Source: CAWCDJ01 sp963836015 (GTDB taxonomy: Bacteria; Acidobacteriota; Terriglobia; Bryobacterales; Bryobacteraceae). From it: DNA of 64,000 bases. Below are positions 35,422 through 42,776 of this stretch, in pieces (position 1 is the stretch's first letter; every line of letters starts with the position of its first letter). The stretch is from contig CAWIIF010000004.1 in the NCBI GenBank assembly GCA_963836015.1, forward strand, positions 496,001-560,000. The letters are read 5' to 3'. The position numbers and the translations under genes were made by a program. The notes under the pieces were generated by a model. It saw only the letters and a list, made by a program, of their open reading frames with translations, did no database searches and was not told where the DNA came from.

Positions 35422-35748
35422 TTACCGTTCCAGGTCTAGAACCGGCGCCGGATACGGAAAGAAGCCACAGATGATCCGGCCGTGACTAGCCAGCACCGCG
35501 GACACCAGTGGCGCCTTCGCGGCTACACCGACCTGCGACTTCTGAACCTGCTGGGTAATCTCCTCCGCGATCTGCTGCGCAGTCTTCAGGTCGATGGCAG
35601 CATCGAGCAAAGGTCCGCAGATGATCCCCGGGTTGATAGCAAAGGGAGCGGCGACTTTCGCCTGATGTTTCGTAACCGCGGCCTTTACCGCCTCGTCGAC
35701 AGCGATTGACAAATGCTTAAGAGCTATTGTTGGTGGGACTGTTGCCAT
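35422..35748 (-). CDS. Small hypothetical protein with two IICG motifs
   Basis: The 108-residue product starts at ATG 35748 with a good ribosome site, GGAGG, about nine bases upstream, so it is likely a real gene. It contains FAINPGIICGPLLDAAIDLK in the middle and GRIICGFFPYPAP near the C-terminus; these two short IICG elements hold its only cysteines. The N-terminal third is helical (IAVDEAVKAAVTKHQAK). A TATATA-like -10 lies on the minus strand near 35778-35784. It precedes the Cys-rich gene and diverges from the 39-residue peptide gene. It could be a modified-peptide precursor or a small metal- or thiol-handling protein; I cannot decide. Confidence 0.65.
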   Translation of the reverse strand: MATVPPTIALKHLSIAVDEAVKAAVTKHQAKVAAPFAINPGIICGPLLDAAIDLKTAQQIAEEITQQVQKSQVGVAAKAPLVSAVLASHGRIICGFFPYPAPVLDLER

Positions 35749-35998
35749 TCACATTCCTCCGAGTGAAGCTAGTTCACTATATAGCCAGGGCTTGATTCAG
35801 TAAATCGTATTCTGTATGTCACTGTTCGGAATCGTACGGTTCAGGTGAGCCGAAAGAGGCGTGCCCCGTCACACAACTTTGCGGGCGAAATTTTGCAACG
35901 CCACCACCACCTTCTGCACTAGTAGGCCATGAAGCGAGCGGTCAGCCGCCAAGGTTCACACGCTTCGCTTCGAATCTGACTCGGAAGGAAAACAAACC

Positions 35999-36118
35999 AT
36001 GTTCAACTTTTTGAAAGACTCGATCTCCGTCGGCTTCGCGGCCGACCAGAATGCCACTGCAGTTCCGCGTTGGTGGGCTTTGGCCAGCAGCCACTGGGTT
36101 CTCGCGGGTTCCGACTAA
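35999..36118 (+). CDS. 39-residue peptide, candidate secreted-peptide precursor
   Basis: ATG 35999 is preceded by GGAAGGA at suitable spacing and the frame closes at TAA 36116-36118. The peptide begins MFNFLKDSISVGFAADQ and ends VPRWWALASSHWVLAGSD. It is amphipathic at the N-terminus, has three tryptophans in the C-terminal half and no cysteine. A perfect hairpin follows 12 nt after the stop, an arrangement common where a peptide must be made in excess of the genes downstream. Downstream are three unknown helical proteins and export genes. A natural-product precursor, a signalling peptide or an immunity peptide are all possible; no known class signature is visible. Confidence 0.55.
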   Translation: MFNFLKDSISVGFAADQNATAVPRWWALASSHWVLAGSD

Positions 36119-36129
36119 TCAAAAACGCC

Positions 36130-36164
36130 GGCTGCTCATCGTGCCTTCAGTACGATGAGCAGCC
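36130..36164 (+). terminator. Perfect 13-bp hairpin between the peptide gene and downstream genes
   Basis: Arms GGCTGCTCATCGT (36130-36142) and ACGATGAGCAGCC (36152-36164) are fully complementary around a 9-nt loop. An A5 tract precedes it, giving a T5 tract on the minus strand, but no T tract follows on the plus strand. It may act as an attenuator or 3' stabiliser for the peptide mRNA, or as a minus-strand terminator. Confidence 0.7.
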
Positions 36165-36178
36165 CCAACCGACTAACC

Positions 36179-37120
36179 ATGATTCGTTCACTTCAAAACA
36201 CCTTGCGGAGAAGGCACGCGGCGCGGCTCGGGAGAGACGCGATCAGGTGGCTGGGCGACCACGCGAGCAATTTCAAAATATCGCGCGCACGGGCAGCGAC
36301 GGTCCCGTGGCAGGTCAAGCCTCTCGTGGAACTGATGTTCCTGCTAACCGCGTTGAAACGGCACGGCGTCTGCAATGCCTCCCTTAACCGTCTGAGCGCC
36401 ACCGCGGTTACGGAAGGAGGCGATTTCGACTGGCACGAACTGGCGGCCTACGATCCGTCGGCAGCCACGGGCATGGCCCTCGTCGCGGACTTCTACCACT
36501 CGCTGGGACGGCCCGCCCCATTCGACGAGGGATTCTTCGGGTTCTTGAATCAAATCGAATACTTCGAGGGCATGGACCGCCTGCCCTATCGGGATATGGA
36601 CCTCGCTTACAACCTCGGACGGCTGGTGGCTCCCCACTACGAAGAAGCCATACCGGTTTGGTTCCGGAGCACCGCATTCGGCCGTCGGCAGCACCCGATC
36701 CGGTACACGATCGATGACTTGTATTCCCTCACGCACGCTATCTTCTATATCACCGATCTAGGTCTCCGACGCGCCCAAAGCATGCTCGATTCCGCGACAT
36801 CCACCCGCCTTCTTCGCGAGCTGCCTAATCTTACCGCAGGGATGCTTCGTGCCGACAACGTCGATGTCCTCGGCGAGTTAGCGCTCTGCTGGCTGTTCTG
36901 CGGCGTGCCGGACAGTCTCGTGAACCGAGTTATCTTCGACGGCGCGCTCAACCAGGTGATGGCGGCTGCCACGAAAGAGGGTGCGGTGGCCCCGACGGCG
37001 CACATTTCAGGACTGGCCCGGGCAGGGCAGGCAACCTTCCAACAGCTCTACCACACGACACTGGTGGGCGCGTTTCTTTTCACGCTGCTGGCCGAAACGG
37101 ATTCCTATGAACTTAACTGA
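36179..37120 (+). CDS. Unknown helical protein, DUF6895-like
   Basis: The 313-residue protein has no signal peptide and is predicted all-helical. The central RYTIDDLYSLTHAIFYITDL and the C-terminal YHTTLVGAFLFTLLAE resemble, from memory, the DUF6895 family of actinobacteria, where YxLTHTxFYxTDFG and YHTTLV recur. That family has no established function. ATG 36179 is preferred because the in-frame ATG 36155 lies inside the hairpin; neither has a strong ribosome site. Its stop overlaps the next gene by 14 nt. It is the first of three similar-sized helical proteins before the ABC exporter, so a shared role in processing or handling the small peptide is possible. Confidence 0.65.
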   Translation: MIRSLQNTLRRRHAARLGRDAIRWLGDHASNFKISRARAATVPWQVKPLVELMFLLTALKRHGVCNASLNRLSATAVTEGGDFDWHELAAYDPSAATGMALVADFYHSLGRPAPFDEGFFGFLNQIEYFEGMDRLPYRDMDLAYNLGRLVAPHYEEAIPVWFRSTAFGRRQHPIRYTIDDLYSLTHAIFYITDLGLRRAQSMLDSATSTRLLRELPNLTAGMLRADNVDVLGELALCWLFCGVPDSLVNRVIFDGALNQVMAAATKEGAVAPTAHISGLARAGQATFQQLYHTTLVGAFLFTLLAETDSYELN

Positions 37121-37988
37121 GTACCGGTCCGATCTCGTCGTTACATGCCAGGCGGAGCTTGGGCGGTTGTTGTCCGGCTTCGAGGCTGCGCCCTCGTCCT
37201 CCGGCCTCTTCGATATCGGGGCAGTAGCGGAAATCGCAGTTCTGGGCGACGGCGTTCCCGAGATTGAGCCCATCCGGCAGATTCTATGTGACAGCGCCGC
37301 CCGGTGGTTGAGATCGGGAGTCCTCGAGGACCTGTGCTTTCCACGAGTGGAGCTCACTTACACCGCGGCGCTTCTGGCATACCTGGCGCAACGCAGCCGG
37401 GGATTCTCTCCCGGCGATATGGCCGTCATGAAACGACTCTGCGAAGGTGGGCTGATCGGCCGGAGCGAAGTTCCCGTCCTGACTCAGCGGTTGATCGCGG
37501 CATATCTGACACGCTGCGGTATCGAGACGGACTTCGGGGATCTAGGCCGGCGAGACCTCATGAAGATGATCGACAAGCGCGTATTGCGCGTCCGTTCGGA
37601 CGAATACGACCTGTTGGTGGTGCTGATGTGTGCACAGTTGCTGCGAATGGAGGAGCAGGTCCAGCGGCCCGCGATTTACCCCCAGGTTCTGCTCGTTCAA
37701 GCCATCCGCTCAGGCAATGCGAACTGGCTGCCGGTCCTCGCATTTGTGTGCGCGCAGTCATTCTCGCTGGACGAGGACATACAGAAGGCGGCGCTGGAGA
37801 GCATCCTCGAGAGGATGCCGGCGCGCGGGAAGTTGCTGCCGGCGCCGCGCGGCGTCGGAATCGACAGCGAGTACATCGGACGAGCGGAGCGCGGCCTGCG
37901 TATCAGGAGCACCGCCGCGCTCATCCTCTCGCTCTGCACATTAGGAGATTTGCATGACGAAGATCGAGCCTGTATTGCTTTCGACTGA
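37107..37988 (+). CDS. Unknown helical protein, second of three
   Basis: The 293-residue product starts at ATG 37107, overlapping the previous gene by 14 nt, and overlaps the next by 35 nt. It is helical, without signal or membrane segments. Phrases VELTYTAALLAYLAQRSRGF and RLIAAYLTRCGIETDFGDLG, followed by DEYDLLVVLMCAQLLR, occupy positions like the TDDxYxxTHxxFY stretch of its neighbour, so it may be a distant paralogue. I recognise no catalytic motif. The overlapping arrangement means the three proteins are made together and probably work together. Confidence 0.62.
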   Translation: MNLTEYRSDLVVTCQAELGRLLSGFEAAPSSSGLFDIGAVAEIAVLGDGVPEIEPIRQILCDSAARWLRSGVLEDLCFPRVELTYTAALLAYLAQRSRGFSPGDMAVMKRLCEGGLIGRSEVPVLTQRLIAAYLTRCGIETDFGDLGRRDLMKMIDKRVLRVRSDEYDLLVVLMCAQLLRMEEQVQRPAIYPQVLLVQAIRSGNANWLPVLAFVCAQSFSLDEDIQKAALESILERMPARGKLLPAPRGVGIDSEYIGRAERGLRIRSTAALILSLCTLGDLHDEDRACIAFD

Positions 37989-38811
37989 GGACGCGGCCCG
38001 AACGTCCACTTACCTAAGGGAGCTGTCCGACCGTTTTCCCAACGTGCCGGTAAGTGTTCAATCGCTCTTCGGGCGTTGCTGCCTGGCGGCGGCCGGGTAC
38101 GGCGACAATATGGAGCCGCTGGGCGGAGAGGCGGCTGCCCTGGGCGAGCGGATTCTGAACGACCAGGAACCGCAGGGGCTGGACCTAGATCCCCTGCTCC
38201 TGATCGAGATCCATCAGATGCTGAAACGCGCTGGTGCTGCCGTCCCGTCCATGCACCGCGTGCTCGAGCAAATCGCCTCGGCGTTGCAGGCGCAGCCCGC
38301 GGAAACGCAGCGGGCCGGACGTGTCCGCAATATGGCGTCGCACATGGCATCGCTCGGGCTTCCGGCGCGTCCCGCCGGGCCCTCCAAAGAGATGGCGCGC
38401 CTTATTAGCTCGCCGGACCGTTGGTTTGGGGCTACGGTGGCTGAGCTGGCCGAGATCCCGCATCACCTCGCCGCCGATGGCCGCCCGCTGGACGACATGA
38501 CGACGAAGATTCTCTCCCTGCTCGCGCTCGCGGAATTACGGAACTACCGGATCGACCTTGGCTGCACGCTGCTTCGGGCGGTCTTTCAGTTGGGCGAACC
38601 GTGTCCGGAATCGACCGATGCACTGAACTTCATCGCGCTCCAGCGAAGACGCGATGGACGATACGGCTTCCCCAACCAGTTCGCCGAGTCCCCCGAGCTC
38701 GAGAACGGTCAACACCTGAGCCTCTACCTGCCGCTGACCGTGAATGCGGTTTGGTTATTTCGCACCGAAGCGGAGCGCCGCCGGCAGTGGCAGACGGCTG
38801 CGATTGCGTGA
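37954..38811 (+). CDS. Unknown helical protein, third of three
   Basis: The 285-residue product starts at ATG 37954, with TTAGGAG seven bases upstream. It is helical and contains GRCCLAAAGYGDNMEPLGGE, LLIEIHQMLKRAGAAVPSMH and a C-terminal segment FIALQRRRDGRYGFPNQFAE ending in LSLYLPLTVNAVWLFRTEAE. The RDGRYGFPNQF stretch is reminiscent of alpha/alpha-barrel proteins such as terpene cyclase or prenyltransferase-like repeats (DGRWG), which suggests a toroid fold; this is only a hint. Its 3' end overlaps the ABC exporter gene or nearly abuts it, depending on that start. Confidence 0.62.
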   Translation: MTKIEPVLLSTEDAARTSTYLRELSDRFPNVPVSVQSLFGRCCLAAAGYGDNMEPLGGEAAALGERILNDQEPQGLDLDPLLLIEIHQMLKRAGAAVPSMHRVLEQIASALQAQPAETQRAGRVRNMASHMASLGLPARPAGPSKEMARLISSPDRWFGATVAELAEIPHHLAADGRPLDDMTTKILSLLALAELRNYRIDLGCTLLRAVFQLGEPCPESTDALNFIALQRRRDGRYGFPNQFAESPELENGQHLSLYLPLTVNAVWLFRTEAERRRQWQTAAIA

Positions 38812-38818
38812 GGACACC

Positions 38819-40552
38819 TTGCGAGACTTACTTCGTCTTCTGAAGCTGACCCGGGCTTATGCGGGAAGTTATTCGATCGCGATCGCCGCACTGGTCGTGG
38901 GTTCGGCCGCATTTCTCTTCATCCCTCCCCAACTCGGGAAGCTGATGGCCTCCCTCGGCGGCCTGGAGGCGGGCCAAAGCGCCGGACCCGCCACAAACGC
39001 GGTAATAGCGAGCGCGGCACTGCTGGCGCTGCACGGCGCCGCGGCACTGATCTACACGTTCTTAGTCTCGTATGTGGCTGAGCGAATCATCAACGACATG
39101 AGGGCGAGGTTCTTCTGTAACCTGGTCAACGAGCGCCTGGATGCCCGTCCCCCGAAGGCCCTGGGCCAGATCGCCAGCGAGTTCTCCTCGGATCTCTCCC
39201 TCGTGCAGGACGGCCTTTCGACGACGCTGATCGATTGCATCCGGCACGGCCTGGTCACGATCGGGGCATTTACCGCGCTGTTCCTGATCGATTTCCGAAT
39301 GACGGTGATCGCGCTGGCCGGCGTCGGCGCGGTGGCCGGTGTGGTTCTGCTATTCATCCGCAGGGCGACGGCGTCGCTCATCACCATTCAGCAATGCCGC
39401 GCGAAGGTTATGACGCTCCTCCTGGAATCCGCGACGAATGTATTTATCATTCAGGCGTACGGACGCGCTGCTTACATGAGTGCCCGGTTCGTTTCATGGC
39501 TCGACGAGATGTTCTCCCGCGTGTGGCGGCAGATGCTTCTGGTCGCCTGCATGAACCCTGTCTGCCTGGTGCTGTTTGCCGGAGTCATGACGGCGCTGGC
39601 CCTGTATGGAATGCAGCAGCTTCGCAGCGGATACCTCACGGCCCCGTCGCTGATATCCTATTTCACCTTCGCCGCCGTGGTCGTCGCCTCGGTAAGTCAA
39701 GCGGGTTATCTGGCCGGCCGTCTGCGGCAAGCCGGTGCGATTCTCGCCAAGCACGACCGGATGCTGGCGCGCCCGGTAGCGAAGGATACGGCTGGCGAGG
39801 CGGCGCGTGGTCCGGGTTCCCATCACGCGGCCCAAGGGCCTTTCGGCTTCCACATACACAACGTCAGCTTTACTTATCCCGGCAAGGACACGCCCGCCGT
39901 CTCGGAGTTGTCGTTCGAGATTCCGCCGGGCAAAGTGACTGCGATTGTCGGCGAGAGTGGAGGGGGCAAGAGCACGGTCGCTGCGATGCTCAGCGGAATC
40001 TACCAACCGCAGCGCGGGTCGATCCGGCTGCTTGCGAACGACGGCCGCCCCACGGACCTGACGCCGGCTGCCCTCGGGCGCGGGATCGCGATCGTCCCAC
40101 AGGAGCCGTTTCTGTTTGGCGGCACGGTTCTGGAGAATATCACCTTCGGAAGGGAAGACATCAGGGAAGGGCAGGCCAAACAGGCCGCGCGCGCCGCCCG
40201 CATACACGACTACATCATGACTCTTCCCCTCGGCTACCACACCAATATCGACGAGGCAGGCAAGAGCCTGTCGCGAGGCCAGCGGCAGCGATTGGCCATA
40301 GCGCGGGCCTTGGCCGGGAAGCCGAGCACCGTCATCCTGGACGAAGCGACAGCCTCCCTGGACACCGGCAGCGAGCGGGCGATCAAGGCGGTAATCGACG
40401 ACCTCCGCGGCACCACGACGTTTGTCATCATCGCGCATCAGGGAGCGCTGTTATCCGACGTGGACCATTGCATCGTGCTGCACTGCGGCCGGGTGCGGTC
40501 CGAGGGCGTGCCATCCGCTTTCCAGATGGCGACAGGCGGTGTATTGTGCTGA
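38819..40552 (+). CDS. ABC exporter half-transporter (membrane domain plus ATPase)
   Basis: The 577-residue protein has an N-terminal type-1 exporter membrane domain of about six helices (YSIAIAALVVGSAAFLFIPP, ERIINDMRARFFCNLV). It is followed by an ATPase with Walker A GESGGGKST, Walker B VILDEATASLD and switch histidine in VIIAHQ. The signature motif reads LSRGQRQRL, with Arg replacing the usual first Gly of LSGGQ, a change seen in some working exporters. No N-terminal peptidase domain is present. It is probably a homodimer exporting a peptide or lipid. TTG 38819 with GAGGA just before it is my choice; TTG 38804 is the alternative, and the frame is open to 38744. Confidence 0.87.
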   Translation: MRDLLRLLKLTRAYAGSYSIAIAALVVGSAAFLFIPPQLGKLMASLGGLEAGQSAGPATNAVIASAALLALHGAAALIYTFLVSYVAERIINDMRARFFCNLVNERLDARPPKALGQIASEFSSDLSLVQDGLSTTLIDCIRHGLVTIGAFTALFLIDFRMTVIALAGVGAVAGVVLLFIRRATASLITIQQCRAKVMTLLLESATNVFIIQAYGRAAYMSARFVSWLDEMFSRVWRQMLLVACMNPVCLVLFAGVMTALALYGMQQLRSGYLTAPSLISYFTFAAVVVASVSQAGYLAGRLRQAGAILAKHDRMLARPVAKDTAGEAARGPGSHHAAQGPFGFHIHNVSFTYPGKDTPAVSELSFEIPPGKVTAIVGESGGGKSTVAAMLSGIYQPQRGSIRLLANDGRPTDLTPAALGRGIAIVPQEPFLFGGTVLENITFGREDIREGQAKQAARAARIHDYIMTLPLGYHTNIDEAGKSLSRGQRQRLAIARALAGKPSTVILDEATASLDTGSERAIKAVIDDLRGTTTFVIIAHQGALLSDVDHCIVLHCGRVRSEGVPSAFQMATGGVLC

Positions 40553-40563
40553 CGGAAGGCGTC

Positions 40564-41229
40564 ATGAAAACGGATACAGTCTTCGACGGCCTCACGGTAC
40601 TGGCCCTGCGTATCACCGCGCCCGATGGACGTTTGCTGATTGCGCCGTCGGATGCGCGATTCAAACCCGGCGTGACGGCGCTGATCGGAGCGAACGGCTC
40701 TGGAAAATCGACACTGCTGCGCGCCATCGCAACCTTGCACCCGATTGCCGGCGGCGCCATCGTCCTGGACGGGGTCAACGCCACGCGCGACCGGCGGTTG
40801 TTTCTCGAGCGGCTGGTCTTTCTTCCACAGAACTTCTCGACATACCCGGACTTGACCGGGCAGGAATTTCTCGAATATTCTCTTCGGCTGCGAGGCGCCG
40901 GCAGGCGGCAGGCCAAGTCCACCGCGATCGCGTGGCTGGATGCAGTCGGTCTCCGTCAAGCCGCCAGAACCAAGACAGGCACATATAGCCAGGGCATGCT
41001 GCAGCGGCTGGGCTTCGCCTATGCGATGCAACTGGACGTGAGCCTCTATCTGCTGGACGAGCCATTCGCCGGGGTGGATCCCGAAAGCCGCAATGCGATG
41101 ACGGACCTTTTGTTCCAACCCGGCGGGGAGCGAACCGTGATCGTGAGCACTCACCACGTCGACGAAATGCTCGCCCGTGGGGCCGCGGTCGCGCGGATTG
41201 CCGCCGGATCTCTGGTGATGGAATGCTAG
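40564..41229 (+). CDS. ABC transporter ATPase
   Basis: The 221-residue ATPase has Walker A in GANGSGKSTLLRAIA, Q-loop LVFLPQNFSTYPDLTGQEFL, a variant signature TYSQGMLQRLGFAYAM, Walker B LYLLDEPFAGVDPE and switch histidine in VSTHHVDEM. It belongs to the ABC-2 type class (CcmA/NatA-like) that pairs with separate membrane subunits. The next two genes supply them. ATG 40564 follows GGAAGG; the frame is open far upstream but that part overlaps the exporter in another frame. Its stop overlaps the start of the permease gene. Confidence 0.9.
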   Translation: MKTDTVFDGLTVLALRITAPDGRLLIAPSDARFKPGVTALIGANGSGKSTLLRAIATLHPIAGGAIVLDGVNATRDRRLFLERLVFLPQNFSTYPDLTGQEFLEYSLRLRGAGRRQAKSTAIAWLDAVGLRQAARTKTGTYSQGMLQRLGFAYAMQLDVSLYLLDEPFAGVDPESRNAMTDLLFQPGGERTVIVSTHHVDEMLARGAAVARIAAGSLVMEC

Positions 41230-42776
41230 TCGAATCGCTACCGCGGTTCAGCGCGGCCCAGTCCAACGCTTCCCACCGGCGGGCGCCGCGCTGGCCGGCG
41301 GTGACCGGGACGGAATTGATGCTCCGGTTGCGGAATACGAGCACGCCGATCATCCTCATCTGTGCGGCTGCCGCTGCCATTTTGTTGACTCCACCGGCTG
41401 ACGCGAACTACGCGGTGATCACATTCGGCGGGATGAAGCCGGTTATGTCGGCGGGGACTTCCATCGTCGCGGCCGGAATGGTATTGAGCCTGCTCCTGTT
41501 TCCCGTCTACGTGTTAGGGCTGGGCGTAGGCTGCTCCCGCGACCGGAGGCTGCGAACCGGCGCGGTCCTGGCCAGTTCGCCGGTAAGTCCAGCCACGCTG
41601 CTCTGCGGACGGATGATTGCCAACGCCATCCTGGTGGTTTTGTTTTCATTGATGTCGCTGTGCCTTGTGGCCGTGGTATCCGCGTCGCGGTTCAAGAGTC
41701 TCCCGGACGCGGACGCCGTTGCGGCGTACATTCTCGTTGTCGTTCCGTGCGGTCTATGCAGTTTGCCGGCGGCGGCGCTGTTGGACCGCTACCTGACTGA
41801 CCGCGATGGCGAGAAGGCGTCGGTCATGATTGCCCTGTGGTCGGTACTCATGATCTGTTCGATAGCGGCATGGCCGGACGTATTCGGGTTGCTGCTCCTG
41901 AAGCAGAACGCTCCCGCCGGATCCGCCCTCTTGCAGTTTTCAGTCGGGGTCGTTGTCGCGGATCACATGGGAAAGATCCCTTGGGCATCCGTGGTGCTCT
42001 CGCCGTCCTTCGTGGCGGCGCGGTTGTCTCTGATGGCCGCACTCTTACCGTTGTTTGCGCTGATTTGCATGGCGGCCGGGCCAGGCATGAAGGCAGCACT
42101 CTCGCGAGGGCCGGAACGCTCTCCGGGCGGGGGCGCGGCGCCCGTGCAGCCGCGGGCGGATCTCCCGCGCATGCGCCCTGCGCGTATGGGAGTGCTTTCG
42201 ACCGCGCCGGTTCTCTGGCAGCATTGGTTTCTGCGGGCGAACTGGACCCGCCTGTTATTCGCGGCCGGTTTGTTGATCTCGCTCGCTGCCCCACACTCGA
42301 CGCGCCTGACCCTCGGAGTGGCTCTGCTGATTCCTCTAACGGTTTTCAACATGCGCCGCATATCCGGCGAGAGCCGTCTGCGGGAACTCGAGCGGTCGAC
42401 GGCCGCTTTGTGGAGGCCCTCGCCGCTGCTGTTCACGGCGTTGGTGCTCGCCGCTGTCACGGCAATCCCGGTATTGCCGGCGTTTGCCCAGTTGCCGGCC
42501 GCGAGGAGCGTCCATGTTGCGGTTGCCATCCTCGGCGCGGCTCTATGGCTCACCTGGAGCTGCGCTGCGATGGAGCGTCCACTGCTCGGTATCTCTGTCT
42601 ATGCGGTGATCTGGTATCTCGAATCATTCAGCGACATTCCGCCGGCGGCGGACTTGCTGGGCTTCGGCGCTACATCGGCGCTGTCCTTTGCCGCGGCCCT
42701 GGGATTGACCATCGCGCTCGGCATTCTTGTCCTGCGAAGGGATCTTTATGCTCTCAGATCGTCTCGATATCTGTAA
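41223..42776 (+). CDS. ABC-2-like membrane permease
   Basis: The 517-residue protein has about 12 hydrophobic helices in two halves separated by a polar, Pro/Arg-rich loop near residues 290-325. It has the loose pattern of ABC-2 permeases, such as GCSRDRRLRTGAVLASSPVS followed by PATLLCGRMIANAILVVLFS, which parallels R/E-x-LP-x-S-R-x-LGK-x coupling segments. No enzymatic motif is present. ATG 41223 overlaps the ATPase stop, and the 3' end overlaps the peptidase-permease gene by 29 nt. It is therefore a membrane subunit served by the ATPase, possibly paired with the membrane part of the next protein. Confidence 0.78.
   Translation: MLVESLPRFSAAQSNASHRRAPRWPAVTGTELMLRLRNTSTPIILICAAAAAILLTPPADANYAVITFGGMKPVMSAGTSIVAAGMVLSLLLFPVYVLGLGVGCSRDRRLRTGAVLASSPVSPATLLCGRMIANAILVVLFSLMSLCLVAVVSASRFKSLPDADAVAAYILVVVPCGLCSLPAAALLDRYLTDRDGEKASVMIALWSVLMICSIAAWPDVFGLLLLKQNAPAGSALLQFSVGVVVADHMGKIPWASVVLSPSFVAARLSLMAALLPLFALICMAAGPGMKAALSRGPERSPGGGAAPVQPRADLPRMRPARMGVLSTAPVLWQHWFLRANWTRLLFAAGLLISLAAPHSTRLTLGVALLIPLTVFNMRRISGESRLRELERSTAALWRPSPLLFTALVLAAVTAIPVLPAFAQLPAARSVHVAVAILGAALWLTWSCAAMERPLLGISVYAVIWYLESFSDIPPAADLLGFGATSALSFAAALGLTIALGILVLRRDLYALRSSRYL

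Noticed and set aside
39235..40563. N-terminal extension of the ABC ATPase frame
   Set aside because: It overlaps the exporter gene in another frame and has no ABC-like sequence before ATG 40564.
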